Assembly (NCBI GenBank): GCA_934132775.1
Contig: CAKPAA010000002.1
Coordinates: forward strand, 83,992 to 147,991
Source: an uncultured Clostridia bacterium
GTDB taxonomy: Bacteria > Bacillota > Clostridia > TANB77 > UBA1234
Length of the DNA stretch: 64,000 nt
Direction of reading: 5' to 3'
Shown: piece by piece, positions 1 to 7,718 of the stretch
Position numbering within the stretch: the stretch's first letter is position 1
Layout: each line of letters starts with the position of its first letter
Made by a program: the position numbers and the translations under genes
Notes under the pieces: model-generated
The model's database searches: none
What the model was told of the DNA's origin: nothing
The model's input: the letters and a program-made list of their open reading frames with translations, nothing else

Positions 1-137
1 ATACAAATTTTTGTTAATTTTTTGAAATTTTATGTGATTATTTTTGCTTTAAAAATGTATCTACTCACGTAAATGCTTATTTCCCTAGTATTTTTTCAAC
101 TCAATTAACTTGCTTTAATTTGTATGTGGATACTTTA

Positions 138-479
138 TTAGCAACCCATTTCTAGTTTTCTTCCACCTATTACGTGAAAATGTAAGTGCTTTATTGTTTG
201 ACCTGCGTCGTCTCCAACGTTTGTTAGCACTCTAAAACCTGTTTTGTCCACCCCTTTTTGTTTAGCTATTTCTTGTATCGCTTCATATACTGCTTTTAAA
301 TATTCTGTATCTTCCTCTTTAAGCCCCATTACACTTGCTATGTGTTTTTTAGGAATTACTAATATATGTACTGGTGCTATCGGATTTAAGTCTTCAAATG
401 CTATTACTTTTTCATTTTCTAAAACTATTTTTGATGGTATTTCTTTGTTTGCTATTTTACAAAATATACATTCTTCCAT
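138..479 (-). CDS. HIT family nucleotide-binding protein
   Basis: A 113-residue histidine-triad protein. The triad HLHFHV lies near the C-terminus, the N-terminus reads EECIFCKI, and the central PVHILVIPKKH is typical of the Hint/PKCI-like branch, whose members hydrolyse phosphoramidates or adenylated nucleotides such as AMP-lysine. The length is normal for the branch. A longer frame begins three codons upstream at 488, but AGGAG directly abuts that ATG; the ATG at 479 sits nine bases after AGGAG and is preferred. It lies 78 nt downstream of alaS on the same strand, so co-transcription is likely. A role in clearing aminoacyl-AMP made by synthetases is an attractive inference only. Confidence 0.93.
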   Translation of the reverse strand: MEECIFCKIANKEIPSKIVLENEKVIAFEDLNPIAPVHILVIPKKHIASVMGLKEEDTEYLKAVYEAIQEIAKQKGVDKTGFRVLTNVGDDAGQTIKHLHFHVIGGRKLEMGC

Positions 480-557
480 CTTTATCATCTCCTATGTATT
501 TAATTTTTAAGGACACCACTTTAATTTGCAAGCAATGTCCTTTTCATGTTTTGTTTA

Positions 558-2315
558 TTATTCTAGTACAGCCTTTATTCTTCTTATTCCTGCTGCAACG
601 CCCTCTTCTTTAACTATTCTGAAATGTCCCATATTTCCTGTTCTTTCTACGTGAGGACCTCCACATATTTCTTTACTAAAATCACCTATTGTATAAACTT
701 TTACTTTGTCTCCGTATTTGTTTACAAATAAGCCTGTTGCACCTGATGCTTTTGCTTCTTCCAATGTCATTTCTTCACAAGTTACAACTAAATCTCTCTT
801 TATTTGCTCATTTACTAAATCTTCAACTTGTTTTAGTTGTTCTGGTGTTACTTTTTGTGGGTTTGCAAAGTCAAATCTTAGTCTTTCAGCTGTTATGTTT
901 GAACCCTTTTGAGTTGCGTGTTCACCTAATACTATTTGTAATGCTTTATGCAATAAGTGTGTTGCTGTGTGATATGCTGTTGTTTTTTCGCTATGATCTG
1001 CAAGTCCACCTTTGAATTTTGCTTCTGAGCCTGCTCTTGATAATTCTTGATGTTTCTTAAATAGCTCATTGAACGCTTCCATATCTATCTTCATAGCTTT
1101 TTCAGCTGCAAGTTCTGCTGTCATTTCTGGTGGAAAACCAAATGTGTCATATAATCTAAATACAACTTGTCCCTCTAATTTGTCTTTTCCTTCTGCTTTT
1201 GCTTTTTCTACATTTTTAGCAAATTCTTTTTCACCGTGTTCTAGTGTCTTTAAGAATTTGTCTTTTTCTTTTACAATTACATCCATTATTGTTTCTTTGT
1301 TTGCTGGTATTTCAGGATACATTTCAGTTAAAACGTTTACAAATGTATCTAAAAGTTCATTTATCTTGTTTGGATCTATTCCTACTTTTCTCATATGTCT
1401 AATTACTCTTCTTAGTAGTCTTCTTAATACATATCCTTGTTCTACATTGCTTGGTCTAACTCCGTCAACTATCATAAACATTGAAGCTCTTAAATGGTCG
1501 GCTATTATTCTTGCACTTTGTATATTGTAATCTGTTGCTAATTCTTGTATTTTTGCAATTACATCTGCAAACAATTCTGTTTCATACACATTATTTTTAC
1601 CTTGTAATAGGCTTATTACTCTTTCTAGTCCTAAACCTGTATCTACGTTTGGTGCCTTTAATGGCTCGTATTTTCCGTCTTTTGTCTTGTTATATTGCAT
1701 AAATACGTTATTCCAAATTTCTAGATATTTTCCACAGCTACAAGTTGGATCACAGTGTTCACTGCATTTTTCTTTTCCTGTATCATAGAAAATTTCTGTG
1801 TCTGGACCACAAGGACCTGTTTCGCCTGCTGGTCCCCACCAGTTGTGTTCTCTTGAGCAGAAGTATATTCTTTCTCTTGATATTCCCGCTTTCTCCCAAG
1901 CTTCTGCTGCTTCTTCATCTCTTGGTATACCATCTTCTCCTGCAAATACTGTTACTGATATTTTATTCATATCAAAGCCTAATACATCTTTCAAAAATTC
2001 ATAGCTCATTGCGATTGATTCTTTTTTGAAATAATCTCCTAATGACCAATTTCCCATCATTTCAAAGAACGTTAAATGTGATTGATCTCCAACTGAATCT
2101 ATATCACCTGTTCTTATACATTTTTGATAGTCTGTTAGTCTCTTTCCTTGTGGATGTGGCTCCCCTAGTAGATAAGGCACTAATGGATGCATACCAGCCG
2201 TTGTGAATAGTACTGTTGGATCATTTTCAGGTACTACGGGTGCACTTGGTATAGCTTTGTGTCCGTGTTTTTCAAAAAATTCTATGTATTTTCTTCTTAG
2301 TTCAATTGCTTTCAT
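558..2315 (-). CDS. alaS: Alanyl-tRNA synthetase, short form lacking the C-Ala region
   Basis: Charges tRNA-Ala with alanine. The class II catalytic core is complete (start KAIELRRKYIEFFEKHGH, CGPDTEIFYD, GLGLERV), with a cysteine-rich CSEHCDPTCSC insertion. It is followed by the editing domain with zinc-binding HTATH and CGGPH. The protein stops at GIRRIKAVLE after 585 residues, where bacterial AlaRS normally continues to about 870 with a coiled coil, DHHA1 and C-Ala domain. The linker between core and editing domain also looks shorter than usual. A longer frame to 2405 runs through the promoter; the ATG at 2315 has GGGAG eight bases upstream. No frameshift remnant of the missing part is visible downstream. 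No T-box leader is seen. Confidence 0.93.
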   Translation of the reverse strand: MKAIELRRKYIEFFEKHGHKAIPSAPVVPENDPTVLFTTAGMHPLVPYLLGEPHPQGKRLTDYQKCIRTGDIDSVGDQSHLTFFEMMGNWSLGDYFKKESIAMSYEFLKDVLGFDMNKISVTVFAGEDGIPRDEEAAEAWEKAGISRERIYFCSREHNWWGPAGETGPCGPDTEIFYDTGKEKCSEHCDPTCSCGKYLEIWNNVFMQYNKTKDGKYEPLKAPNVDTGLGLERVISLLQGKNNVYETELFADVIAKIQELATDYNIQSARIIADHLRASMFMIVDGVRPSNVEQGYVLRRLLRRVIRHMRKVGIDPNKINELLDTFVNVLTEMYPEIPANKETIMDVIVKEKDKFLKTLEHGEKEFAKNVEKAKAEGKDKLEGQVVFRLYDTFGFPPEMTAELAAEKAMKIDMEAFNELFKKHQELSRAGSEAKFKGGLADHSEKTTAYHTATHLLHKALQIVLGEHATQKGSNITAERLRFDFANPQKVTPEQLKQVEDLVNEQIKRDLVVTCEEMTLEEAKASGATGLFVNKYGDKVKVYTIGDFSKEICGGPHVERTGNMGHFRIVKEEGVAAGIRRIKAVLE

Positions 2316-2385
2316 TTGATATTCTCCCTTTCTATGTTTGCGATTCTCTCTGACGCTACGTGTGTAACGTTTTATACAGCTACGT

Positions 2386-2414
2386 ATTATATACCAAATT
2401 TTCAAGTTCTACAA
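2386..2414 (-). promoter_or_regulatory. Sigma-A promoter of alaS
   Basis: Minus-strand TTGTAG (2409-2414), a 17-base spacer and TATAAT (2386-2391). It would give a leader of about 60 nt, too short for a T-box, and it supports the start of alaS at 2315. Confidence 0.7.
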
Positions 2415-2433
2415 TAGTAAATTTTGCAGAAAA

Positions 2434-2471
2434 AAGCAAGCTCTCATTCTTTATTTGAATAAGGCTTGCTT
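2434..2471 (-). terminator. Rho-independent terminator after the TauE-like operon
   Basis: AAGCAAGC (2434-2441) pairs with GCTTGCTT (2464-2471), with an inner ATTC/GAAT step. On the minus strand the stem is followed by a run of T. It closes the operon at 2497-3365 and lies just upstream of the alaS promoter. Confidence 0.8.
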
Positions 2472-2496
2472 AATATTTTTATTTAAGTTTGTTATT

Positions 2497-2631
2497 TTAG
2501 AATTTTTTCATTAGTTTTTTTCCTTTTTTCATAACCATTTTCTTGAAGTCAAATATTTCGTCACTTGCCATCGTGCCCACAACGCTTCCTAAAATTGCAC
2601 CAATAAACATCCCTGTCATTAAATTTTTCAT
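2497..2631 (-). CDS. 44-residue glycine-zipper membrane peptide (YtxH-like)
   Basis: Short gene with a strong SD (AGGGGAG) whose ATG overlaps the stop of the preceding TauE-like gene (ATGA), so translation is probably coupled. The peptide begins MKNLMTGMFIGAILGSVVGT: one hydrophobic segment with small residues every three or four positions, then a lysine-rich tail ending KKLMKKF. This resembles the N-terminal segment of YtxH/glycine-zipper proteins. Its position as third gene of the operon suggests a small partner or stabiliser of the half-size transporters; that is inference. Confidence 0.7.
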   Translation of the reverse strand: MKNLMTGMFIGAILGSVVGTMASDEIFDFKKMVMKKGKKLMKKF

Positions 2632-3011
2632 TGTTCTTTCTCCCCTTTTGATTTATATATTTTTTTAATTGTGTCTATTATCTCGAGAATTCCAACCACA
2701 AGCAAAAATATTCCAAAGTATTTTCGCAAATTTTGTGCTTTTACAAAGCTTGTTAAATATGCTCCAACAGCTGAACCTACCATACTTGAATATAGTAATT
2801 TTTTTCCCACTTGCTTGTCTACATTTTTGTTTTTGAAGTGTACTATTATTGCTGTTATTGCTGTTGGAATGAAGAATATTAAGTTTGCTGCTTGTGCAGT
2901 GTGTTGCTCTGTGTTTAGAAATGTGGTTAGGATTAGTATTAGTATACTTCCTCCACCCATTCCTAGGCCTGTGACTATTCCAGATAATATACCAATTAAA
3001 ATTATTTTCAT
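2628..3011 (-). CDS. TauE/SafE-family half transporter (subunit 2)
   Basis: A 127-residue membrane protein matching one of the two homologous repeats of TauE/SafE (DUF81) anion or sulfite exporters. The signature GIVTGLGMGGGSILILIL lies in the first helix and further hydrophobic segments follow. Full TauE proteins are about 250 residues with two such repeats; here each repeat is a separate gene and the other half ends nine bases upstream (3021-3365). The two probably form a heterodimer equal to one transporter. The substrate cannot be read from sequence; sulfite, sulfonates or other small organic anions are known for the family. Confidence 0.85.
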   Translation of the reverse strand: MKIILIGILSGIVTGLGMGGGSILILILTTFLNTEQHTAQAANLIFFIPTAITAIIVHFKNKNVDKQVGKKLLYSSMVGSAVGAYLTSFVKAQNLRKYFGIFLLVVGILEIIDTIKKIYKSKGEKEQ

Positions 3012-3020
3012 ATTTTTATA

Positions 3021-3365
3021 TTACCCAGAAATAATCATTTTTATTGCTACATATATTAAAAATATATCGAATGTTATTGAGAGTGCTGTTTGTGGTATTT
3101 TTTTCATTATTTTTGCTCCTATGATTCCACCTATTGCTCCTCCTAATGCGGCTTTTAATGATAAGTTTATATCGATGTAATTTTGTTTGGCATATATTAT
3201 TGTGGTTATTAGTGTAGCTACTAGTATTATTGAAAGTGTGGTGCCTCTTGCTTTGTATTCGTCTATTTTTTGTATTTTTGTTAGTGCCGGCAATATTATT
3301 AGTCCTCCACCTGTGCCGAAGAAACCGTTTATTAGCCCACCTAATAGACCTATTATATATGTCAC
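3021..3365 (-). CDS. TauE/SafE-family half transporter (subunit 1)
   Basis: A 114-residue membrane protein carrying the other TauE/SafE repeat, with the signature GGLINGFFGTGGGLIILP at its N-terminus. It is the first gene of the three-gene operon. The start is GTG at 3365, seven bases after AAAGGAG. The more canonical GTGGGLIILP motif, including the proline, sits in this half, while the partner has lost the proline (GGGSILIL), so the halves are not interchangeable copies. Confidence 0.85.
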   Translation of the reverse strand: MTYIIGLLGGLINGFFGTGGGLIILPALTKIQKIDEYKARGTTLSIILVATLITTIIYAKQNYIDINLSLKAALGGAIGGIIGAKIMKKIPQTALSITFDIFLIYVAIKMIISG

Positions 3366-3402
3366 TTTTTCACTCCTTTGATTAAAGTTTTTATTCTTTT
3401 AT

Positions 3403-3552
3403 TTTTTATAAAAAGTAATTGAGACTTTTCTAAAAATAATTTACTTTTTTATATACCTTATATACCATACCTACCGAGAAAAAAGTAATAGAAAAATTTT
3501 TTCTCCTACCTACCCATACCGAGCCGAAAAAATTTCTTCTATTACTTTTTCT
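3403..3552. repeat. Nested inverted repeats in a gene-free stretch
   Basis: The 345-base gap 3366-3710 holds two palindromes built on AAAAAGTAAT. The first pairs about 3403-3420 with 3438-3453. The second is longer: 3477-3503 pairs with 3526-3552 over about 27 bases with one substitution and one indel. Its loop contains a second copy of a CATACC..CGAG string found just before the left arm. No gene or promoter is evident; neither stem has a clean T-tract. It could be a MITE-like element or a processed RNA hairpin between rarA and the TauE operon. Confidence 0.6.
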
Positions 3553-3710
3553 CTTTCTAGTGTTGCAATCTGTTTTTATTATTAAATAAATATAAATTTT
3601 AATTTACTAAAATACATCAACTGTTCACTCATTTTTATATTACATTAATTTTTATTACTAAGTTTTGAGAACTTACCTGTCTTTGCTGTTTAAATATGCT
3701 TTTCTTTGCT

Positions 3711-4967
3711 TTATTTTAATTTTTCTTCTGTTTCATCTGGTATGTAGTATTTTGTGCCTAGCATTTTGTCTGGCAAGTATTGTTGTTCCACTTCGTGGTT
3801 TGGATAATCGTGTGGATATTTATAGCCTACATTGTATCCGAAGTTTTGCATTTCTTCTACTGGTGCGTTTCTGATGTGCATTGGTATTGTTCCTGTATCC
3901 ATATTTTCTACATCATTTAATGCTTTGTTTATCCCTAGATATGCTGCATTTGATTTTGGGCTTCTTGCTACATATGTTGCTGCGTGTGCTAGTAATAGTC
4001 TTGCTTCTGGCATTCCAATTTGATGTACCGCTTCCATTGCTGAAGTTGCTACTACCAGTGCATTTGAGTTTGCCATTCCCACATCTTCTGATGCACAAAT
4101 CACTATTCTTCTTGCTAAAAACATCGGATCTTCTCCTGCATATAACGCTCTTGCCAAATAGAATAGTACCGCGTCTGCATCTCCTCCTCGCATTGATTTT
4201 ATGAATGCACTTATATTGTCATAGTGGCTATCTCCATTTTTATCAAATTGCACTTTCTTTTTCTGTATGCACTCACTTGCTATTTCTTTCGTTATTTTTA
4301 TTTCACCATTTGCATCCATTTCTGTTGTCAACGCAGCTATTTCTAGTGCATTTAATGCAACTCTTACATCTCCACCTGACAACATTGCTATATATTCTAG
4401 TACTCCATCTTCTATTGTCAAATCATAGTATCCCAATCCTTTTTCTTTATTATGCAAAGCATTATCTAATATTTCTACTATGTCTTCTTCTGTAAGTGGT
4501 TCTAGTTTAAAAACTGTTGAACGTGAAATTAAAGCTTTATTTACTGAAAAATATGGATTTTCTGTTGTTGCTCCTATTAGTATAATCGTGCCATTTTCTA
4601 CATATGGCAATAAGGCATCTTGTTGTAATTTGTTAAATCTATGAATTTCATCGATAAATAATACAGTTCGCCCCGTTGGATTTAAAAGTAAATTTCGTGA
4701 TTCTTCTACTATTGCTTTTATATCTGCAACTCCTGCTGATACTGCGTTTAATCGTGCAAATTTGTCTTTTGTAGATTTCGCAATTACTCTTGCTAGTGAC
4801 GTTTTTCCACAACCTGGTGGTCCCCAAAGTATTATGCTTGATAGTCTATCGGCTTTTATGAGTCTGTATAACATTTTGTCTTTTCCTAAAATATGCTTTT
4901 GTCCAACATATTCATCTATCGTTGTTGGACACATTCTATATGCAAGTGGTATATTTTTTTTGTCCAT
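3711..4967 (-). CDS. rarA: Replication-associated recombination protein A (AAA+ ATPase)
   Basis: A 418-residue clamp-loader-like AAA+ protein of the RarA/MgsA/WRNIP1 family, acting at stalled replication forks. Seen in order: the N-terminal PLAYRMCPTTIDEYVGQ, Walker A GPPGCGKTS, Walker B LFIDEIHRF, sensor-1 GATTENP, and the C-terminal tetramerisation domain with YLARALYAGEDP and HIRNAP. The SD (AAGGGAG) overlaps the stop codon of ruvA ten bases upstream, so the two form an operon. In many Firmicutes ruvA is followed by ruvB; here rarA takes that place. Confidence 0.95.
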   Translation of the reverse strand: MDKKNIPLAYRMCPTTIDEYVGQKHILGKDKMLYRLIKADRLSSIILWGPPGCGKTSLARVIAKSTKDKFARLNAVSAGVADIKAIVEESRNLLLNPTGRTVLFIDEIHRFNKLQQDALLPYVENGTIILIGATTENPYFSVNKALISRSTVFKLEPLTEEDIVEILDNALHNKEKGLGYYDLTIEDGVLEYIAMLSGGDVRVALNALEIAALTTEMDANGEIKITKEIASECIQKKKVQFDKNGDSHYDNISAFIKSMRGGDADAVLFYLARALYAGEDPMFLARRIVICASEDVGMANSNALVVATSAMEAVHQIGMPEARLLLAHAATYVARSPKSNAAYLGINKALNDVENMDTGTIPMHIRNAPVEEMQNFGYNVGYKYPHDYPNHEVEQQYLPDKMLGTKYYIPDETEEKLK

Positions 4968-4977
4968 TTTTTCTCCC

Positions 4978-5583
4978 TTATTTCTTTGTAAAGTATAATA
5001 ATGCTTTCTTTATTATTTCTTCAATTGTCAATCCTGTTGCATCAAATGACGTTGCCGCTTTTGTTGCTTCTTTAACAGGATACCCTAAAACTTGAAGTGC
5101 TGATATTGCCTCATGTATATTATCATCTTTTCCTATTGCTGTTTGAATTTCAAAATCGCCATCTGCTGCAATTGCTTCTTCTGATTTTAGTTTGTCTTTT
5201 AATTCTAATATTATTCTTTGTGCTGATTTTGCTCCTATTCCTGGCAATTTTGTTAATTCTTTTATGTCATTTGAAATAACTGAAAGTGCGAATTTTGACG
5301 GTGTTATATTTGACAAAATTGCTGTTGCTGATTTTGCCCCAACCCCACTTACACCAATTAACAATTCAAACATTCTCAATTCTTCCAATGTAGTAAAGCC
5401 ATACAAGCTAATATTATCTTCTCTTACGTGATGATGTGTGAATACCTTTACATTTGTTCCTATTTCACCTAATTTATCTATTGTTGTTAATGGTGCAAAT
5501 ATTTTATATCCAATTCCACCAGTTTCAACCACTATATAATCTGTTCCTTTTATTTCTAATGTTCCTTTTATATATGCGTACAT
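4978..5583 (-). CDS. ruvA: Holliday junction branch-migration protein RuvA
   Basis: A 201-residue RuvA. It binds four-way junctions and positions the RuvB motor. The OB-fold N-terminus (MYAYIKGTLEIKGTDYIVV), the HhH motifs (GVSGVGAKSA and LPGIGAKSAQRIILELKDK) and the flexible C-terminal RuvB-contact domain (EAISALQVLGYPVKEA) are all present. The ATG at 5583 follows AGAGGAG and is preferred over the nine-codon longer frame. RuvB is not encoded in this window; rarA follows instead. Confidence 0.95.
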   Translation of the reverse strand: MYAYIKGTLEIKGTDYIVVETGGIGYKIFAPLTTIDKLGEIGTNVKVFTHHHVREDNISLYGFTTLEELRMFELLIGVSGVGAKSATAILSNITPSKFALSVISNDIKELTKLPGIGAKSAQRIILELKDKLKSEEAIAADGDFEIQTAIGKDDNIHEAISALQVLGYPVKEATKAATSFDATGLTIEEIIKKALLYFTKK

Positions 5584-5618
5584 TTTTGTTCTCCTCTCTT
5601 TTCGTAACATACATTTAA

Positions 5619-5647
5619 AGTGTACATTAGTTCGTGTAGTAAGTCAA
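5619..5647 (-). promoter_or_regulatory. Sigma-A promoter of ruvA-rarA
   Basis: Minus-strand TTGACT (5642-5647), a 17-base spacer, TACACT (5619-5624), 36 bases before the ruvA start. Confidence 0.7.
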
Positions 5648-5673
5648 TGAATATTTTTATATATTTATTTAGC

Positions 5674-5715
5674 AAAATAGGATTTGAACCCAAATACTGA
5701 TTCAAATCCTATTTT
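5674..5715 (-). terminator. Terminator after the cyclophilin gene
   Basis: A 14-bp stem, AAATAGGATTTGAA with TTCAAATCCTATTT, runs A-rich on both sides and lies between the cyclophilin stop and the ruvA promoter. The GGATTTGAACCC string resembles a tRNA T-arm by chance; no tRNA fold is present. Confidence 0.85.
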
Positions 5716-5729
5716 TTAATTTCTTGTTT

Positions 5730-6539
5730 TTATTGTACTTTTTCTGGTTCTGGATATGTTACTCCAAATGTTTCTACTGTCATACTTTTTATCACTGGTG
5801 GCTCTACTGGCCTGTCTGCTTCTTGCATTTGTCTGATATATTCTTCAACGTTTGCATATTGTAATAATGGGTCGATGTTTGCACTTCTTCTTATTACTTT
5901 TGAATTTACTACTTTATCAACTACGTCCATTCCCTCTATTACTTTTCCAAATGCTGCATATTGTCCATCTAAGTATGTTGAATCTGATGTTACTACGAAG
6001 AACTGTGAACCTGCTGAGTCGTTTGCTTGTGATCTTGCCATTGACAATACTCCTCTTACGTGTGAAATATCGTTTTTAACGCCATTTGATGAAAATTCAC
6101 CCTTTATTGAGTAATCTGGTCCACCTGTTCCGTCTCCTGATGGGTCTCCACCTTGTGCCATAAAGCCTGGTATTACTCTGTGGAATATTAGTCCATTATA
6201 AAAGCCTTTGTTTATCAATGAAATAAAATTATTTACTGTTATTGGTGCTACATCTGGGTATAATACCATTTTTACCGTTCCCATATTTTCTATTTCCATT
6301 GTTACTATTGGTCTTTGTATTTCTTGTTTATCTCCACTTGGTTCTTGCTCTTGTACGTCACCACTTATTTGTTCCCCACTATTATTTTCAATTTCGCCAC
6401 TTACTGTTGTACTTATTTCTCCGCTATTATCACCACTTGTTATTTCTCCTATTGGATTTTTGTTGTTATCACAACCCACTAATGCAAGCGCTAAACATAA
6501 ACCTAGTATTACTAATAATACTTTCTTACTCATTTTCAT
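5730..6539 (-). CDS. Secreted cyclophilin-type peptidyl-prolyl isomerase lipoprotein
   Basis: A 269-residue lipoprotein. A signal peptide ends in lipobox LVGC, followed by an acidic linker with repeated SGE/SGD units (residues about 35-75). The cyclophilin domain follows (FHRVIPGFMAQGGDPSGDGTGG, RGVLSMARS, SAGSQFFV). Residues of the cyclophilin active site (FHR, Q of MAQGGD, SQFF) are kept. It should help fold exported proteins at the outer face of the membrane. The start follows AGGAAGG by nine bases. It has its own promoter and terminator. Confidence 0.93.
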   Translation of the reverse strand: MKMSKKVLLVILGLCLALALVGCDNNKNPIGEITSGDNSGEISTTVSGEIENNSGEQISGDVQEQEPSGDKQEIQRPIVTMEIENMGTVKMVLYPDVAPITVNNFISLINKGFYNGLIFHRVIPGFMAQGGDPSGDGTGGPDYSIKGEFSSNGVKNDISHVRGVLSMARSQANDSAGSQFFVVTSDSTYLDGQYAAFGKVIEGMDVVDKVVNSKVIRRSANIDPLLQYANVEEYIRQMQEADRPVEPPVIKSMTVETFGVTYPEPEKVQ

Positions 6540-6574
6540 TTATATTTACCTTCCTTTCTTTTTTCATCTCTCTT

Positions 6575-6603
6575 AGTTTAATCAACTTTTTGGATATAGT
6601 CAA
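6575..6603 (-). promoter_or_regulatory. Sigma-A promoter of the cyclophilin gene
   Basis: Minus-strand TTGACT (6598-6603), 17-base spacer, TAAACT (6575-6580), about 35 bases before the start codon. Confidence 0.65.
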
Positions 6604-6616
6604 GTAAAGAAAAAAA

Positions 6617-6640
6617 TTAAGGCCATCATAACAGCCTTAA
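6617..6640 (-). terminator. Terminator of sepF-divIVA overlapping the stop codon
   Basis: TTAAGGC (6617-6623) pairs with GCCTTAA (6634-6640); on the minus strand a T-run follows. The divIVA TAA stop lies inside the stem. Confidence 0.85.
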
Positions 6641-7092
6641 TCATCATTTTTATTCATTTCCTTTAATAGTTCTAGTTGCGAAATTAAAAGAGATTCCATT
6701 TTTGCCTTATATACATCGAACTGCTTTCTCGTTTCTCCGTACTGCATCTCTGTTTCTATTTTCTGTTTCTTTATCTCATCGACTGCTTTGCTCGCATTTA
6801 TCTCTGCTTGTTTCACTATATTGTCTGCTTCGACTTTGGCATTTTGTTTTACTGTCTCTGCTGTGCCTTGTGCAACAACTAGTGCATTTTGCAAAGTATC
6901 TTCAATAGATTTATAATGTTGAATTCCTTGGTTCAACATCTCTATCTTGTCTTTATACTCTATATTTTCTTTATATAACTTTTCATAATCTGCAAGTAAC
7001 GATGCCATAAACTCGTGTACTTCGTTTACGCTGTATCCGTTTACCATTTGTTTATTAAAAGTTTTATTTTCTATCTCTAACGGAGTTAACAT
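6637..7092 (-). CDS. divIVA: DivIVA-family cell pole / septum protein
   Basis: A 151-residue coiled-coil protein. The N-terminal lipid-binding module reads LTPLEIENKTFNK..VNGYSVNEVHEFM, the conserved DivIVA/GpsB start, and is followed by a long heptad-rich helix (about residues 35-145). It binds curved membrane and recruits division or growth partners. It lies 27 nt downstream of sepF with its own SD (AAGGAGG), the usual clostridial and bacillar order. It is somewhat shorter than B. subtilis DivIVA (164). Confidence 0.93.
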   Translation of the reverse strand: MLTPLEIENKTFNKQMVNGYSVNEVHEFMASLLADYEKLYKENIEYKDKIEMLNQGIQHYKSIEDTLQNALVVAQGTAETVKQNAKVEADNIVKQAEINASKAVDEIKKQKIETEMQYGETRKQFDVYKAKMESLLISQLELLKEMNKNDD

Positions 7093-7119
7093 CTGTTTTA
7101 TCCTCCTTTTTTATCTCTT

Positions 7120-7590
7120 TTACTTTATCCAAGATACTGAAAGTTTGTTTTTTATATCTTCTTTCATAACCTCATTTGTTATTTCGTAGTTAAATGGTGC
7201 TACTAAAAAGATCGAATTTGAAATCTTTTGGATATTTCCATCTAATCCATAAACTGCACCGCTTATGAAGTCTACAATTCTTCTTGCTACATCTTTATTA
7301 ACATACTCTAAGTTAACAATTATTGACTTCTTTTCTTTAAGATGTTCACATATTTCCTCAGATTGTTCAAATGTGCTTGGTTGTGAAATTACAACTCTTA
7401 CTTGTTGCATTCCTGGCATTCCAACAACTTTATTATTTTTCTTGCTTGTATTTGTTGGAGTTACAGGTGCACTTTCTTTATCTTCTACATATTGAGCATT
7501 ATTAACATCATATTGATCGTCATACTCATCATATTCATCATTACTAACACCTAACATATCCCAAACTTTATTCATAAATTTATTTCCCAC
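7120..7590 (-). CDS. sepF: Cell division protein SepF
   Basis: A 156-residue SepF that bundles FtsZ filaments and tethers them to the membrane. The N-terminal amphipathic helix (GNKFMNKVWDMLGV) is followed by an acidic, tyrosine-rich linker and the SepF core (VVISQPSTFEQSEEICEHL, IVNLEYVNKDVARRIVDFISGAVYGLDG). The GTG at 7590 follows GAGGAGG by eight bases and gives the expected membrane helix first; the longer ATG frame to 7623 would place the SD inside the coding region and is rejected. Confidence 0.92.
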   Translation of the reverse strand: MGNKFMNKVWDMLGVSNDEYDEYDDQYDVNNAQYVEDKESAPVTPTNTSKKNNKVVGMPGMQQVRVVISQPSTFEQSEEICEHLKEKKSIIVNLEYVNKDVARRIVDFISGAVYGLDGNIQKISNSIFLVAPFNYEITNEVMKEDIKNKLSVSWIK

Positions 7591-7635
7591 AAAAAAGACC
7601 TCCTCAAACATACTATTTATCATTTGTACGCTTAT

Positions 7636-7664
7636 ATTTTATTTATATATAAAGACAATGTCAA
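7636..7664 (-). promoter_or_regulatory. Sigma-A promoter of sepF-divIVA
   Basis: Minus-strand TTGACA (7659-7664), 17-base spacer, TAAAAT (7636-7641), about 45 bases before the GTG start. It separates sepF-divIVA from the upstream mutS-hlyD operon. Confidence 0.75.
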
Positions 7665-7718
7665 ATGAAACAACTTTTTGTAACTATAATTTAATAATTC
7701 CGTAACATTTTTGTAACA

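Noticed and set aside
489..557. AAGGACA/TGTCCTT hairpin between alaS and the HIT gene as a terminator
   Set aside because: In minus-strand RNA it is followed by A-rich, not U-rich, sequence; it may only be a spacer structure.
2316..2400. T-box leader for alaS
   Set aside because: The leader from the promoter at 2386-2414 is only about 60 nt, with no specifier loop or antiterminator.
5680..5704. GGATTTGAACCC string like the 3' part of a tRNA
   Set aside because: No acceptor, D or anticodon arms surround it; it is one arm of a terminator.
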